Shown piece by piece: positions 9,039 to 17,740 of a stretch of DNA of 64,000 bases. The notes under the pieces are model-generated. The model was not told where the DNA came from and searched no databases. It worked only from the letters and a program-made list of their open reading frames with translations. The stretch's first letter is position 1, and each line of letters begins with the position of its first letter. This DNA is from a virus, in IMG/VR virus record IMGVR_UViG_3300035698_026482, positions 62,001 to 126,000 of that record. One strand, 5' to 3'. Position numbers and translations under genes: made by a program.

Positions 9039-10235
9039 TTATCCTGTAAAGATGGATCCACCAGGCATAGGAATCATGCGTAACATTTTTAGCATGTTTT
9101 CAGCCTTTGCGGCATCTTTCTCTAGCAGCTTATCGTAAGTCGTCTCTTCGAGCAATGATGTTAGACGCTCTTTGATGCGCTCTTGATCGTCGCGCGCCTC
9201 TGTTTTTAGTGCCTCACCGTTAAGCGTAACTTCAGCGCCTGGAATCGGAATTCGATCGGTCTTTGTTCTGATAATTCCTAACAGCTCTTTTGAATATGCC
9301 AACGACATCTCTCGAATGAACTGTTTTCCAATTTCGTTTATTGAAGTATATGGAATAATTCCATACGGGACATTAGAAATACTGCTTACAGCTTGGACCG
9401 ACGCATCAATATCACCACCGGCGCCCGAGCCAGTGCCGGCACCGCCGTCAGCCGTTGGACTTTGGGCAAATGCTACGCGAACGAATAAATTACCGGGTGG
9501 CGACTTAGTAGGCAACGGCATAACACGTATATGTCCGTTACCAAAGATTTGATAGCTGTAATGTGAACGACGTACCTTGAACGATGTCGCCATCTGCTGA
9601 GCGCGTAAAATATCTTCAAATACTGGTAGTACGTAAAAGATAGTCTCGGGTGTGAAGCTTTCGAAAGAAAACTCGTTGTTCAAATAGTTGACTGCCGATG
9701 TGGAATCGAAAAAACGATATGCTGTCGTGGGTGAAAAATGAAACACTTCCATCACACGAAGCCTTTGTTTCGTAGAGTCAGGCTGTGTATCATACACGAC
9801 GCTACCAGATGAATCCAGAAGGTCCGTATGCAGATTGTAATCCTGTACCCCTACAGTCAATGGAAGCTTCCCCAGAACCTGCGTATATGTTCCTCCGAGG
9901 TTCGCATGAACAGCATACGGTGCGGCCTGTCTAAGAACAAATTCAAGCGTATTACGCGGATACAGATTTGATACGTCGATGCTACCCGTTGCTGATCCCA
10001 AATAATTTGTGAGATGTGACTTTGCCTGATATTGGTTAATGATGCTACCCCATTCTGAGGTTGCACGCTCCATACACGTCCAAATTTCTTTTTTGGTTAG
10101 CTCAACCTGCAATACATCGTCGCCAAGCATTCGCTTAACAAAAACGACCATGCCATCCGCATCATTTATGAAACTTGTGTCGGAGTCGTATAAACCAAAC
10201 GCCGTCGGCTGAACCGTATTTGCGAAAGAAACCAT
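9039..10235 (-). CDS. gp13: gp13-like neck protein (head completion)
   Basis: 398 residues. The family N-terminus is clear: FGLYDSDTSFINDADGMVVFVKRMLGDDVLQVELTKKEIWTCMERA, as in T4 gp13 relatives. The C-terminus has FIREMSLAYSKELLGIIRTKTDRIPIPGAEVTLNGEAL followed by a charged helix. It completes the head after packaging and forms the neck with gp14. A Gly/Ala-rich segment near residues 260-275 (GGAGTGSGAGGD) is probably a surface loop. A GGGGAT Shine-Dalgarno-like run lies about 14 bases before the ATG. The order gp13, then gp14, then gp15 is kept, interrupted only by the GIY-YIG gene. Confidence 0.85.
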   Translation of the reverse strand: MVSFANTVQPTAFGLYDSDTSFINDADGMVVFVKRMLGDDVLQVELTKKEIWTCMERATSEWGSIINQYQAKSHLTNYLGSATGSIDVSNLYPRNTLEFVLRQAAPYAVHANLGGTYTQVLGKLPLTVGVQDYNLHTDLLDSSGSVVYDTQPDSTKQRLRVMEVFHFSPTTAYRFFDSTSAVNYLNNEFSFESFTPETIFYVLPVFEDILRAQQMATSFKVRRSHYSYQIFGNGHIRVMPLPTKSPPGNLFVRVAFAQSPTADGGAGTGSGAGGDIDASVQAVSSISNVPYGIIPYTSINEIGKQFIREMSLAYSKELLGIIRTKTDRIPIPGAEVTLNGEALKTEARDDQERIKERLTSLLEETTYDKLLEKDAAKAENMLKMLRMIPMPGGSIFTG

Positions 10236-10259
10236 TTGATATAACTATCCCCGAAGTTA

Positions 10260-10328
10260 TTACAGTTCGTTGATTAGCTTATCAAGCTCGTCGAGGGCAA
10301 TAGCGCTTGGCTTCTTAACGCTTTTCAT
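10260..10328 (-). CDS. Possible 22-residue micro-ORF
   Basis: ATG 10328 to TAA 10260 encodes MKSVKKPSAIALDELDKLINEL, a basic start followed by an amphipathic helix. It begins one base after the TAA of the upstream gene and fills most of the gap to gp13. No good Shine-Dalgarno is visible, so expression would depend on re-initiation. It may be chance, or a remnant of a gene end. Confidence 0.3.
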   Translation of the reverse strand: MKSVKKPSAIALDELDKLINEL

Positions 10329-10329
10329 T

Positions 10330-10887
10330 TTAATCACGCGTTGCCTGATAATTTACGCCTCGAGGCACCTTCCGGGCGATGTCATCAATTGCTGTTCCTG
10401 GCTCAAAGATTTGTGGCGCGTAGGTTAGCGTTGTTTCAGGCGCCATGGGTGGCTCGGGCTTTATCGGCTTAAACTCGAGTATTCGCGGTTCAACGTTCAT
10501 CCTACTTGAGAAATTCGCGAATCTCCAAAATGGACTCATTGCGACGCCGCCGCCTTCCATCGATTCAAATGGAAACTCGTGCTGCATTAATTCTGCATGT
10601 ATCCACACTCGCTTACAGTGTGCATGAAGATCCTGTGCGGGTAATTGGGCATCAATATTGACTATTTTTTCAATTAAATCAATTTCGATAGTTGCGTCAC
10701 CTACGAATAAAGTGAAGCCTAGCCCATCATTGAGCTTGTAATTTACTTCATGAATATCTGGTGCGGTCGACATGAGTTCTTTTTCTTGTTCATACATATC
10801 CAGCCACAATACTTTAGTGTCTCTCACGACGTCACGTATGTCTTCTAGTGAAGGGAAGTATGTACGTAATAATATACAATAAATCAA
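10330..10887 (-). CDS. Unknown protein upstream of neck genes
   Basis: A 185-residue reading frame between the 10895-10920 terminator and gp13. The longest start is TTG at 10887, only eight bases after the terminator T-run and without a clear Shine-Dalgarno. ATG at 10797 (MYEQEKELM) or 10773 (MSTAPDIHEV) are alternatives. The middle is a mixed alpha/beta stretch (FTLFVGDATIEIDLIEKIV). The C-terminus is proline-rich (EFKPIKPEPPMAPE) and likely disordered. No family recognised. Position suggests a head or neck accessory protein, but nothing in the sequence proves it. Confidence 0.65.
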   Translation of the reverse strand: MIYCILLRTYFPSLEDIRDVVRDTKVLWLDMYEQEKELMSTAPDIHEVNYKLNDGLGFTLFVGDATIEIDLIEKIVNIDAQLPAQDLHAHCKRVWIHAELMQHEFPFESMEGGGVAMSPFWRFANFSSRMNVEPRILEFKPIKPEPPMAPETTLTYAPQIFEPGTAIDDIARKVPRGVNYQATRD

Positions 10888-10894
10888 CAGAAAT

Positions 10895-10920
10895 AAAAAA
10901 GGGACCCCGAAGGGTCCCTA
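10895..10920 (-). terminator. UUCG-tetraloop Rho-independent terminator (copy 1)
   Basis: On the minus strand AGGGACCC, UUCG, GGGTCCCT forms an 8-bp stem with an extra-stable UUCG tetraloop, followed by six T, one A and three more T. It ends the transcript of the 10940-11308 gene, which stops about 20 bases upstream. A near-identical copy lies at 13258-13283 after the capsid gene. Confidence 0.9.
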
Positions 10921-10939
10921 ACGCTGTTGGGCTTGCGTC

Positions 10940-11308
10940 TTAAACTTTGATTACTTTGTTGATGATGCTTCTTACAGCTTCACGAATTACAGCTTCATCC
11001 ATGCTGGCGAGTCCTTCTTTATCCAAAAGCTCTTGAAACTTGATTAATCGTGTATTGCTGATCGTGGCTCGCCCAGTACCTGTTTTCTCCCAAAAAACAA
11101 ACTTTGAATTTGTCTGTGCAGGATCAACATCAAAAAAACGCTGCGATTTATGCCCGCTACGATTAAATTGAACTTCGACGGCCCAAGAACCCGGAAATAC
11201 ATCTGAGGGTTTCACAGCTCGTACGCGCATTATGCGATAGCCTGCGTGTTGGCCTGTTAACGCCTGCTCGCCCTTCCGCTTGGTTAGATAGTGGCCCTTG
11301 AGCTTCAT
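10940..11308 (-). CDS. Unknown small basic protein downstream of a homing endonuclease
   Basis: 122 residues from ATG 11308 (MKLKGHYLTKRKGEQAL). A longer frame to 11392 overlaps the endonuclease gene and is taken as shadow. The endonuclease stop is 13 bases upstream, with no strong Shine-Dalgarno between them. The body looks like a small beta-rich fold (GYRIMRVRAVKPSDVFPG, SWAVEVQFNRSG, RFFDVDPAQ). The last 25 residues form an amphipathic helix, MDEAVIREAVRSIINKVIKV, similar in style to the LRxII helices of other small proteins here. It is followed by a strong terminator. Function unknown. Confidence 0.65.
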   Translation of the reverse strand: MKLKGHYLTKRKGEQALTGQHAGYRIMRVRAVKPSDVFPGSWAVEVQFNRSGHKSQRFFDVDPAQTNSKFVFWEKTGTGRATISNTRLIKFQELLDKEGLASMDEAVIREAVRSIINKVIKV

Positions 11309-11321
11309 ACGCTTAATTACG

Positions 11322-13109
11322 TTATGCCAATTCAAACTTGGCGACGCCGCAATCATAAATGCGAAAAAGCCCACGTGATAACGCAACGTCACGTTCTGTT
11401 AGTCCGTTCTTTTTGTCTGCTACACATCTTGATCGATGAAGTCGTTGACCACCGCCGTGTGTCCAAAAGAAACCGTATTTTGTCTCATCAAGCTTCTTGA
11501 ACCCAACGTTAACATATCCTGCACCTTCGCCATGTCTGAGATGCACATACGTCATCAATTTTGGCTTACTGGTGTATATGGCTTCGATCTTGGCACGTTT
11601 TATTAACTTGCCTAGCCCTCCTCGTACAGAGACATTTAATAGCGATGCAAATCGTTTAACTTCAAGATGATCTGGAAAGCGTTGGCCCTGTCTTGGCTTG
11701 CCTAGCGTCATAACCGATACTAGACAATGTTCCTCTGAAGTGAATAGACCAAAGCGCAGTGAACATGGCGTCGATCCGTCAAGATGATTGGTGTTTAAAA
11801 ATTCTTTAGCGATTTCTGTTGATATTGGCGCCACATAACATTTGCGCGCGTTTGCTTTTGCTAGTGGTTTGCCTAGTCGTCCTCTTATCATTGATTCAAC
11901 GATGTCACGCTTTTGTAACCACTCGTCTTCAAACACGTGAAATACGTTGATACCCGCATTTCTGCATTCGTCTAGTTTTGTTCGCATATAATCCTGGCCA
12001 CAACCGTTAGCTTCACAATGCCACCATAGTCCATTATATTCGACGCCAAAATTCATTGACGGTACCCATATATCAATTTCCTTACCACCTAGCACGGATC
12101 GATTATTGCGCTCAACATCAAATCCAAGCGATTCAATAAATGCGGCAACTTCTTCTTCACCAATTGATCTGCCCGTAGGATAACATTTTTGACATCGACC
12201 GATATCACGATCTAGATTCTCAAGCGTCACATCAAATTCAATTTGACATTGTTGACATCTTGTTTTTAGAGGCGTCTTGCGTGTTTCATATTCTTCGTAC
12301 GACGATAATACAACGTATTCTTGAGGTTTTCGCGTTGTTCTAATCGTGAATTCTTCTAGCGACAGGCGCTTGTAGTCAGCCATCTTCTTTTTGCTTTCGT
12401 CTGTATGACTCTTTCCGAAAAAGGGATTGCCAGTGTCGGCATATCGTTTTGATTGTTCGACAAGGTATTCGATACCGTCGCTTTTTGTCTTTCCGTTATA
12501 TGGATTTGCAATGGCGCCGCCTTTTTTGCCACCTTCGCTTTCGGCAACATGTGCGTGGTTCTTACAGTATTTCTTGAATTTGGTTACATCAAGCCGTGTA
12601 AACTCATTACATCCATCAAAATGACATACGGGCCTAACACCTCTATAATGATGCTTCGTGATATACCCGTCGAATTTCATGCCGTGTGTGTTACCTAGAT
12701 GTACAGATAGAGGATGGTGTCCCACAAATCCATCACACCCGCATTCTTTACATGTTATATTTTCAATTGCCAAAGTCTGCTGACGGCGCCTGTGCTGGGT
12801 GGCCGACTTTTTTGTTCTACGATTATGTCCAGCAGCAAATGCTGCGTAATGTCCACCTGGATTCCATCTGGTAAACGCTGCATTATTCACATCCATAATG
12901 CACTTGGGACATGCGCAGCCAGGTATCTTACCACCAAAAATGATATTGCGATGATATTGCTCCCGCTTTATTCCGTCATGAAGTGAGCGCAAATGATCTG
13001 CTAGTGTCTTGCCGTATTTTCCATTTTTTGCAGGTGGAATGCTTTCACTGCACAAATGACATCTTGATTCGAATTCATCGCCAAAGTTATCATATGCAGG
13101 ATGTTTCAT
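11322..13109 (-). CDS. Vsr-like (EDxHD type) homing endonuclease with zinc fingers and NUMOD3
   Basis: 595 residues. The N-terminus has C2H2-like finger CHLC...HLRSLH (17-44), CACPKC (65-70), CKEC...HLGNTH (120-142) and a C/H cluster at 162-185, all suited to sequence-specific DNA binding. A NUMOD3-type motif NPFFGKSHTDESKKKM is at 228-243, then two Cys pairs (CQQC 285-288, CQKC 306-309). The nuclease domain (about 316-412) resembles very-short-patch-repair endonucleases: GGKEIDIWVPSMNFGVEYNG then LWWHCE, and VFHVFEDEW. A C-terminal domain (421-595) follows the pattern seen in phage HEGs of this family (ARKC, NHLDG, GGLGKLI). It sits between the capsid gene and 10940-11308. A second homologue is at 38749-40449. 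Confidence 0.87.
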   Translation of the reverse strand: MKHPAYDNFGDEFESRCHLCSESIPPAKNGKYGKTLADHLRSLHDGIKREQYHRNIIFGGKIPGCACPKCIMDVNNAAFTRWNPGGHYAAFAAGHNRRTKKSATQHRRRQQTLAIENITCKECGCDGFVGHHPLSVHLGNTHGMKFDGYITKHHYRGVRPVCHFDGCNEFTRLDVTKFKKYCKNHAHVAESEGGKKGGAIANPYNGKTKSDGIEYLVEQSKRYADTGNPFFGKSHTDESKKKMADYKRLSLEEFTIRTTRKPQEYVVLSSYEEYETRKTPLKTRCQQCQIEFDVTLENLDRDIGRCQKCYPTGRSIGEEEVAAFIESLGFDVERNNRSVLGGKEIDIWVPSMNFGVEYNGLWWHCEANGCGQDYMRTKLDECRNAGINVFHVFEDEWLQKRDIVESMIRGRLGKPLAKANARKCYVAPISTEIAKEFLNTNHLDGSTPCSLRFGLFTSEEHCLVSVMTLGKPRQGQRFPDHLEVKRFASLLNVSVRGGLGKLIKRAKIEAIYTSKPKLMTYVHLRHGEGAGYVNVGFKKLDETKYGFFWTHGGGQRLHRSRCVADKKNGLTERDVALSRGLFRIYDCGVAKFELA

Positions 13110-13257
13110 GATTATATTATATTGTTAATTAACATGGATGTATCAATAACGACGAAAATAATATGGTTACATATAGAAGACAAATGACTCTTTGCGGAAG
13201 GCAAATGAGACCAAAATGCTATGAATTGTCAACTATCGATGTCTAAATTTAGGCAAA
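13110..13257 (-). promoter_or_regulatory. AT-rich leader of the Vsr-like HEG; possible weak promoter
   Basis: About 150 non-coding bases between the capsid terminator and the HEG start. Just before the ATG the minus strand reads TTGATA, 19 bases, TATAAT, ATAATC, then ATG. The two boxes resemble a sigma70 promoter, but the spacing is long and the start would fall at the ATG, so the call is weak. A promoter somewhere here is expected because a strong terminator lies directly upstream. Confidence 0.25.
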
Positions 13258-13283
13258 TAAAAAGGGACCCCGAAGGGTCCCTA
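13258..13283 (-). terminator. UUCG-tetraloop Rho-independent terminator of the capsid gene (copy 2)
   Basis: On the minus strand it has the same 8-bp stem and UUCG tetraloop as the terminator at 10895-10920, followed by TTTTT, A, TTT. It lies 28 bases after the major capsid stop codon. Only the length of the first T-run differs (five against six) within the shared 26 bases. Confidence 0.92.
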
Positions 13284-13311
13284 GTTAATCTAAGTTGTTG
13301 TAATCGTTAAC

Positions 13312-15210
13312 TTAGATGACGTTGAGGTCCATGACGTTAACAACGCCGTAGAAGTCAGAACGTACCATTTGCTTGCCGTAGCGAGTCATAACACCTTTGC
13401 GCGGTGTGAAATCGTCCGGGCCGTAAATGGTTGGCGTGACGATAAGTGGCACGTACGGAGCGTACACGTAGCCTGTCTCAAGGTAGCTGCCACCCTTGTA
13501 ACCGATAAGAATACGGTTGCGCGGGAAGAAGGGATCCTTGTACACAGTGAAACGGTTGGAAACCGTGCCAATTGCCTCTGCGCCAATCACGAAAGGAGCA
13601 GCTGCTTGACCCGAGCCATCAAACTTAATGGATGGCTTGTACATCACCGAGCTCTCCAGAATCGTGCAAACGTCCGGTGAGGTGACAAGGAAGTTCGCAG
13701 AACCTCTCAATGTCTTACGATGAATCTCATTGGCTGCATCGATGATGGTCTCAATCAAGACACCATACCACTCTGCCACGTTGCCCGTGAAGCTTGGTCC
13801 TGTCGAAAGGGTGTTTGCGAGATTCTGAACGTTACCGTTCGTCTTATCAACAAATACGCCTGGCTTACGTGACCAGTAACGGATTGCTCCATTAGCTTGT
13901 CGGACAAGATCACCAAGAACTTCGCGGTCGATCTCAAGAGCGATCTGTTGCGAGAGGATCTGGGTAAGCTCAACCTCTGCGTCCAGCGAGTGGTACGCGT
14001 TGAGGTCCTGAGCAAGCTCAGGGGTCCAACGGGCACGTAGCTTACGGGAATCAGCTGTTACAGGAATAGCTTCAATCTTGATATCGATCTCTGGGATAAC
14101 AGCCGAAGGCGGGTTACCGAAATCAGACTCGAATGATGGGATGGTCAAAGACGTTCCATCATTGGAGTTAACATCAAACGAATCGCGAAGCATGGTGCTT
14201 AACTTGGAGGTACCTTCAGCTGGGACAGGTAGCGCACCACCATTTGCCAGACGAAGAACAAGTTGAACGTGCGTGCCGTTCTCTGCATTCTCAGTGAAGT
14301 TGACACCGTCGAAATCACCGCGCTTGTTAAGGCGACGGAGGTTTAGGACGCCACGACCATCTTGATAGCTTGAACCCCAAGCCAATGCAGACCCATTGGA
14401 TCCAAGATCGGTCAATGTTACTTGGCTGATTGCTGATCCACGAAGGTCAGCGCTTGGGATTGCTGCTGTCAACGCCGATGCTGACACATGCACGAATGCA
14501 ACGTCAAAGGTACCAACCTCAAGTGCTGTCACAAGATCAGCATCGAAGTACAAGTGGCGACCATTGGAGCCCGTTGCTCCGACTGCATCCGTAAGTGCTG
14601 AGCCCGAAAGCCAAGCGCCATTAGTTCCACCGAAGTGACCGACATCGTTGTTCAACGTAAACGCCGAACCAGAGTGGACCTTGGTGTAACCAATACCTGC
14701 ATGATCATACATGCCGCCGGCTGCAAGGGAGCCAGATTGAACTCCCTTACCTGTTGGTTGACCATAAATGGATGAACCAGCAGCGTACGTTGCGTCTGTT
14801 CCTGCAGTTGCAGTTGCATCAGGACCATAATCACCACCGACATTACTGCCGTAAGTGTAATCCAGATAGAAAAGCAAGCCAGAGGGAAGACTCATTGGTT
14901 GAATCGAAACCAGTTCATTGGCGACGAGGCCACCGAAAACCTTACGGACAATCGGGAAAGCGATATTAGAGAAACCGCGAATCTGACCACTCGATGTGAG
15001 TGCACCACCGCCTGTCGAAAGAGCATTGCTCTCTCTAAGGACTTGCGCCATCTGGTTTTCCAGAAGGCGAGCCATGGTTGATCGCTTACGCGATGAAAGG
15101 TTCTTAAGGAGGCCTGTGCGACCCCATTTCTCGACGAGACGTGAATCTTCGTCGGCGACGTTACGCTCGCGAATACCTTCGGCGAGCTGTGATAGTGAAA
15201 ACTTACGCAT
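13312..15210 (-). CDS. gp23: Major capsid protein (gp23-like)
   Basis: 632 residues (T4 gp23 is 521). Hallmarks: FPIVRKVFGGLVANELVSIQ and PMSLPSGLLFYLDYTYG (85-121), and PEIDIKIEAIPVTADSRKLR followed by RWTPELAQDLNAYHSLDAE, the HK97-fold segment conserved in T4-type capsids. Residues about 122-350 are Gly/Ser/Ala-rich, longer than the T4 insertion domain, and probably face the capsid exterior. L58-R59-E60 followed by S61 fits the T4 prohead protease rule (L/I)-x-E and lies close to the T4 maturation site at residue 65, so it is a candidate cleavage point. AAGGA precedes the ATG. The UUCG terminator after the gene fits high expression of a single late unit. Confidence 0.95.
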   Translation of the reverse strand: MRKFSLSQLAEGIRERNVADEDSRLVEKWGRTGLLKNLSSRKRSTMARLLENQMAQVLRESNALSTGGGALTSSGQIRGFSNIAFPIVRKVFGGLVANELVSIQPMSLPSGLLFYLDYTYGSNVGGDYGPDATATAGTDATYAAGSSIYGQPTGKGVQSGSLAAGGMYDHAGIGYTKVHSGSAFTLNNDVGHFGGTNGAWLSGSALTDAVGATGSNGRHLYFDADLVTALEVGTFDVAFVHVSASALTAAIPSADLRGSAISQVTLTDLGSNGSALAWGSSYQDGRGVLNLRRLNKRGDFDGVNFTENAENGTHVQLVLRLANGGALPVPAEGTSKLSTMLRDSFDVNSNDGTSLTIPSFESDFGNPPSAVIPEIDIKIEAIPVTADSRKLRARWTPELAQDLNAYHSLDAEVELTQILSQQIALEIDREVLGDLVRQANGAIRYWSRKPGVFVDKTNGNVQNLANTLSTGPSFTGNVAEWYGVLIETIIDAANEIHRKTLRGSANFLVTSPDVCTILESSVMYKPSIKFDGSGQAAAPFVIGAEAIGTVSNRFTVYKDPFFPRNRILIGYKGGSYLETGYVYAPYVPLIVTPTIYGPDDFTPRKGVMTRYGKQMVRSDFYGVVNVMDLNVI

Positions 15211-15264
15211 GTTCGTTTTTTCCTTGCAAATAAATAGTGTGTTAGTAGTGCAAAATGCTCAAAA

Positions 15265-17454
15265 TTAATCAGCTAAGCCGGCATGCCTCTTCCAGAGGTC
15301 CAGATCAATTGATTCGCTTAGTAACGGAGAACTTCCGTCACTGGACTGTACTGTGCCAGCTTTATCAAGGCGTCCTCTAGAGGCGCCACCAGATGTGCTG
15401 ACCTGAGATGCTGAACCGATTGGGCGATGACGTCCTTCGGATAGCCTACGTGACTTACGTTTAAGCGAACGTGTCAGGTTACGGTACAGGAGCTGTGCTT
15501 CTCTAAGATTTCTCGCTTCGTCGATGGCGTCAGTGATTCGCTCTTTTTGTGAACGAGACAATTCTTCCATCGTGAGAATCCTATTAGTATAAAGAAGCTT
15601 GGCTGCAAGAAGACTTGATTCTGCTTGCTTTTGCTTACTTTCGACCAAACTACGTCGAAGTGTTGCCACCTCGCGTGCAGTTGGGCCAGCTGTTGGGCGT
15701 GTACAACGACCTTCAGCGACTCTGTTTTGTGTTCTACGTGATCGAGCTCTTGCTCGCATCCGTGCACGCGCTTCATCGATTACGTCTGTGTCAGATGAGT
15801 CAGTAAATGCCTCACCCTCCTCGTCTGCATCGCCAAAGTCTTTTACGCCCTTGCCTGGGCCAGGTGTTGGTGTCTTATGATATCCGGTATCCATTTCGCG
15901 AAGCTTAGAGCTTCGACCGCCACGAACTGCGTTACGAACTGCTTCGGCAACGTCTTCCATGTCGATATCGACGACGTCATCATCATCTTCGCCAAATTCG
16001 CCACCCATGTCAAATTCTTCGTCATCAACGATTTCAATTGAAACAGAGCCAGCCTCTAGCGCGCTAACAACCTTATCTAATGCTGATGCAGCCTCTGATT
16101 CGGATTCTTCTGCAACATCGAAATCAAGTTCATCGCCACCATCTTCGCCACCGTCATCATCACCATCATCGAGATCACCGAGGTCTACATCTGATTCGCC
16201 CTCGTCTTCATCATCATCTTCGAATAGGCGACTTAGTTGACGGGCGATCGTAGTCTCTTCGACCATTTCATCATCCATGTCATCGCCCATACCACCTGCA
16301 TCGTCAGCATCATAGTCGAATTCGTTACCTTCATCCTCATCGTCAAGAAGAGAATCAAGGTCATCATCGCCGCCTAGGTCATCATCACCTAATGCAGATT
16401 TAAGATCCTGTGCATCCTCATCTTCGTCAAAAGAAAGTCTAAGAAGTACGTCTTCCGTCTCCTGTAGTTTGCCACGGCGCTTAGTAGTCATATTATTGAT
16501 CTCCTTCATCAGAGTCGACATCCTGGTTTTAAGTTTCCTGGCATCGCCAGGATTTGTACGATCGACAACGGCTTCCAGGACGCGACCCAAGCCTTCGATC
16601 TTAGTTGAAAGAACTTTACCTCTTTTGATTCGTGAGGACTCACTAAGTCTTTTAAGAGATTTTGCATTGCGTTCGTAAGCTGAAACTTGGCGGGCGATTC
16701 TGTTACAAACAGCGACGCCTAGTGCTTCATTAACTGTACCGTAAGTACACTCGAGCTTTGAACAAAGCCCTTCACGAATAGATTTTTCAATTTTCGCGTT
16801 GCCCTTAAGCATCATGTAAGACTCATTAATGAAACTTGCAAGGATTGTTAATCCAGCAACATTTGATCGACTAATGTTCTTTTTATTCGATGTTAGGGTT
16901 TCCGATAATTTTTTAAAGGCGCCTGTAAGCTTACTATAAGCGGCTGCCTTATCTTCAATGGCTTCGGCGATTTTCATCACATTACGAAGCTTATCAAGCG
17001 ATTCTTTAACGTCGGCGTCGGTTAAATCGTCGATAACGCCGTCGGGCGATGGAACCTGTACGTCTGCAGATTCAGGATCGATTTCTTCGACATCATCCTC
17101 TTCGGGAACGACAACATCGTCTAGATCCAGCGTCCAGGTGCCATCAGTATTCATGCTGATACCGCCAGCATCACCTACATCATTACCTGCAGCTTCATCT
17201 TCTATACCTGCCGCTACATCAGCAGCGACGTCGTCTTGACCATCAAGTGCCTGGGCGGCGTCATCGGATGCCATTTCAATATCCGTAAGAATATTTTCAT
17301 CGTCATCGCCGTCGTCATCTTCGAGCAAGGCTTGCTCGATATAACGCTCAACTTTAGGGGCAAACTGCTCCATAATTTGGCGATGTGCATCTTCACGCGC
17401 CTTTTGTCGAAGTCGCTTAGCATCGGCGACGGCCTCTTCATAAATGTTTGACAT
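15265..17454 (-). CDS. gp22: Prohead core scaffold (gp22-like), very acidic
   Basis: 729 residues directly upstream of the capsid gene, as in T4. The recognisable part is C-terminal (about 610-690): SLLAAKLLYTNRILTMEELS then RSQKERITDAIDEARNLREA, the helical repeat seen in T4-type prohead core proteins. The centre has long Asp/Glu/Gly runs, and helical segments occupy about 155-345. Several sites fit (L/I)-x-E cleavage by the gp21 protease (LVES, LSEG, LSES), as expected for a scaffold degraded to peptides before packaging. It is about 2.7 times the T4 gp22 length. AGGGAG lies 10 bases before the ATG. Confidence 0.82.
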   Translation of the reverse strand: MSNIYEEAVADAKRLRQKAREDAHRQIMEQFAPKVERYIEQALLEDDDGDDDENILTDIEMASDDAAQALDGQDDVAADVAAGIEDEAAGNDVGDAGGISMNTDGTWTLDLDDVVVPEEDDVEEIDPESADVQVPSPDGVIDDLTDADVKESLDKLRNVMKIAEAIEDKAAAYSKLTGAFKKLSETLTSNKKNISRSNVAGLTILASFINESYMMLKGNAKIEKSIREGLCSKLECTYGTVNEALGVAVCNRIARQVSAYERNAKSLKRLSESSRIKRGKVLSTKIEGLGRVLEAVVDRTNPGDARKLKTRMSTLMKEINNMTTKRRGKLQETEDVLLRLSFDEDEDAQDLKSALGDDDLGGDDDLDSLLDDEDEGNEFDYDADDAGGMGDDMDDEMVEETTIARQLSRLFEDDDEDEGESDVDLGDLDDGDDDGGEDGGDELDFDVAEESESEAASALDKVVSALEAGSVSIEIVDDEEFDMGGEFGEDDDDVVDIDMEDVAEAVRNAVRGGRSSKLREMDTGYHKTPTPGPGKGVKDFGDADEEGEAFTDSSDTDVIDEARARMRARARSRRTQNRVAEGRCTRPTAGPTAREVATLRRSLVESKQKQAESSLLAAKLLYTNRILTMEELSRSQKERITDAIDEARNLREAQLLYRNLTRSLKRKSRRLSEGRHRPIGSASQVSTSGGASRGRLDKAGTVQSSDGSSPLLSESIDLDLWKRHAGLAD

Positions 17455-17514
17455 ATGTGTGAGTCTCCCTATTTTGGGTGCCGACGATAACTATTGTTAG
17501 CATTGTGAAACTTT

Positions 17515-17739
17515 TCAGTCATCGCGGCGCTTATGTTTTGTCATAGTGTACTTTCGATGCATTTGAACAAGCTTATGTTTATATGCATATGTGATAATTT
17601 TCTTTGCACGCACCAATTTTAAGGTGCAATTATTGGCGATACGATCGGTGCAATTATGCAGCCTAATACATCGTGTGGCTAACTGAGGTACATATCGGGA
17701 TGAGCGCAATGACAGCTGTCTGTTTGCTATCATTTCCAT
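17515..17739 (-). CDS. Small basic protein, putative core/internal head protein
   Basis: 74 residues from ATG 17739. The start is fixed by GGAGGG overlapping the end of the upstream gene, whose stop lies one base before this ATG, so the two are translationally coupled. The protein is strongly basic (Arg/Lys/His throughout, ending TKHKRRDD) with three cysteines. A longer frame to 17940 overlaps the upstream gene and is rejected. In T4 small core proteins (gp67, gp68) lie between portal and scaffold, and this gene has the equivalent position. Its basic charge would suit binding the acidic scaffold or DNA; this is inference. Confidence 0.6.
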   Translation of the reverse strand: MEMIANRQLSLRSSRYVPQLATRCIRLHNCTDRIANNCTLKLVRAKKIITYAYKHKLVQMHRKYTMTKHKRRDD

Positions 17740-17740
17740 G

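Noticed and set aside
11309-11392. N-terminal extension of the 10940-11308 gene
   Set aside because: It is a shadow of the endonuclease C-terminus; the ATG right after the endonuclease stop is more likely.
15959-16240. Long Ser-rich plus-strand frame opposite the scaffold
   Set aside because: It is the antisense of Asp/Glu codon runs (GAT/GAC give ATC/GTC and TCA/TCG), a common artefact.
15400-17400. Simple-sequence repeat or CRISPR-like array in the acidic scaffold and portal regions
   Set aside because: The repetition is codon-level (Asp/Glu/Gly runs) within genuine reading frames, with no regular repeat-spacer pattern.
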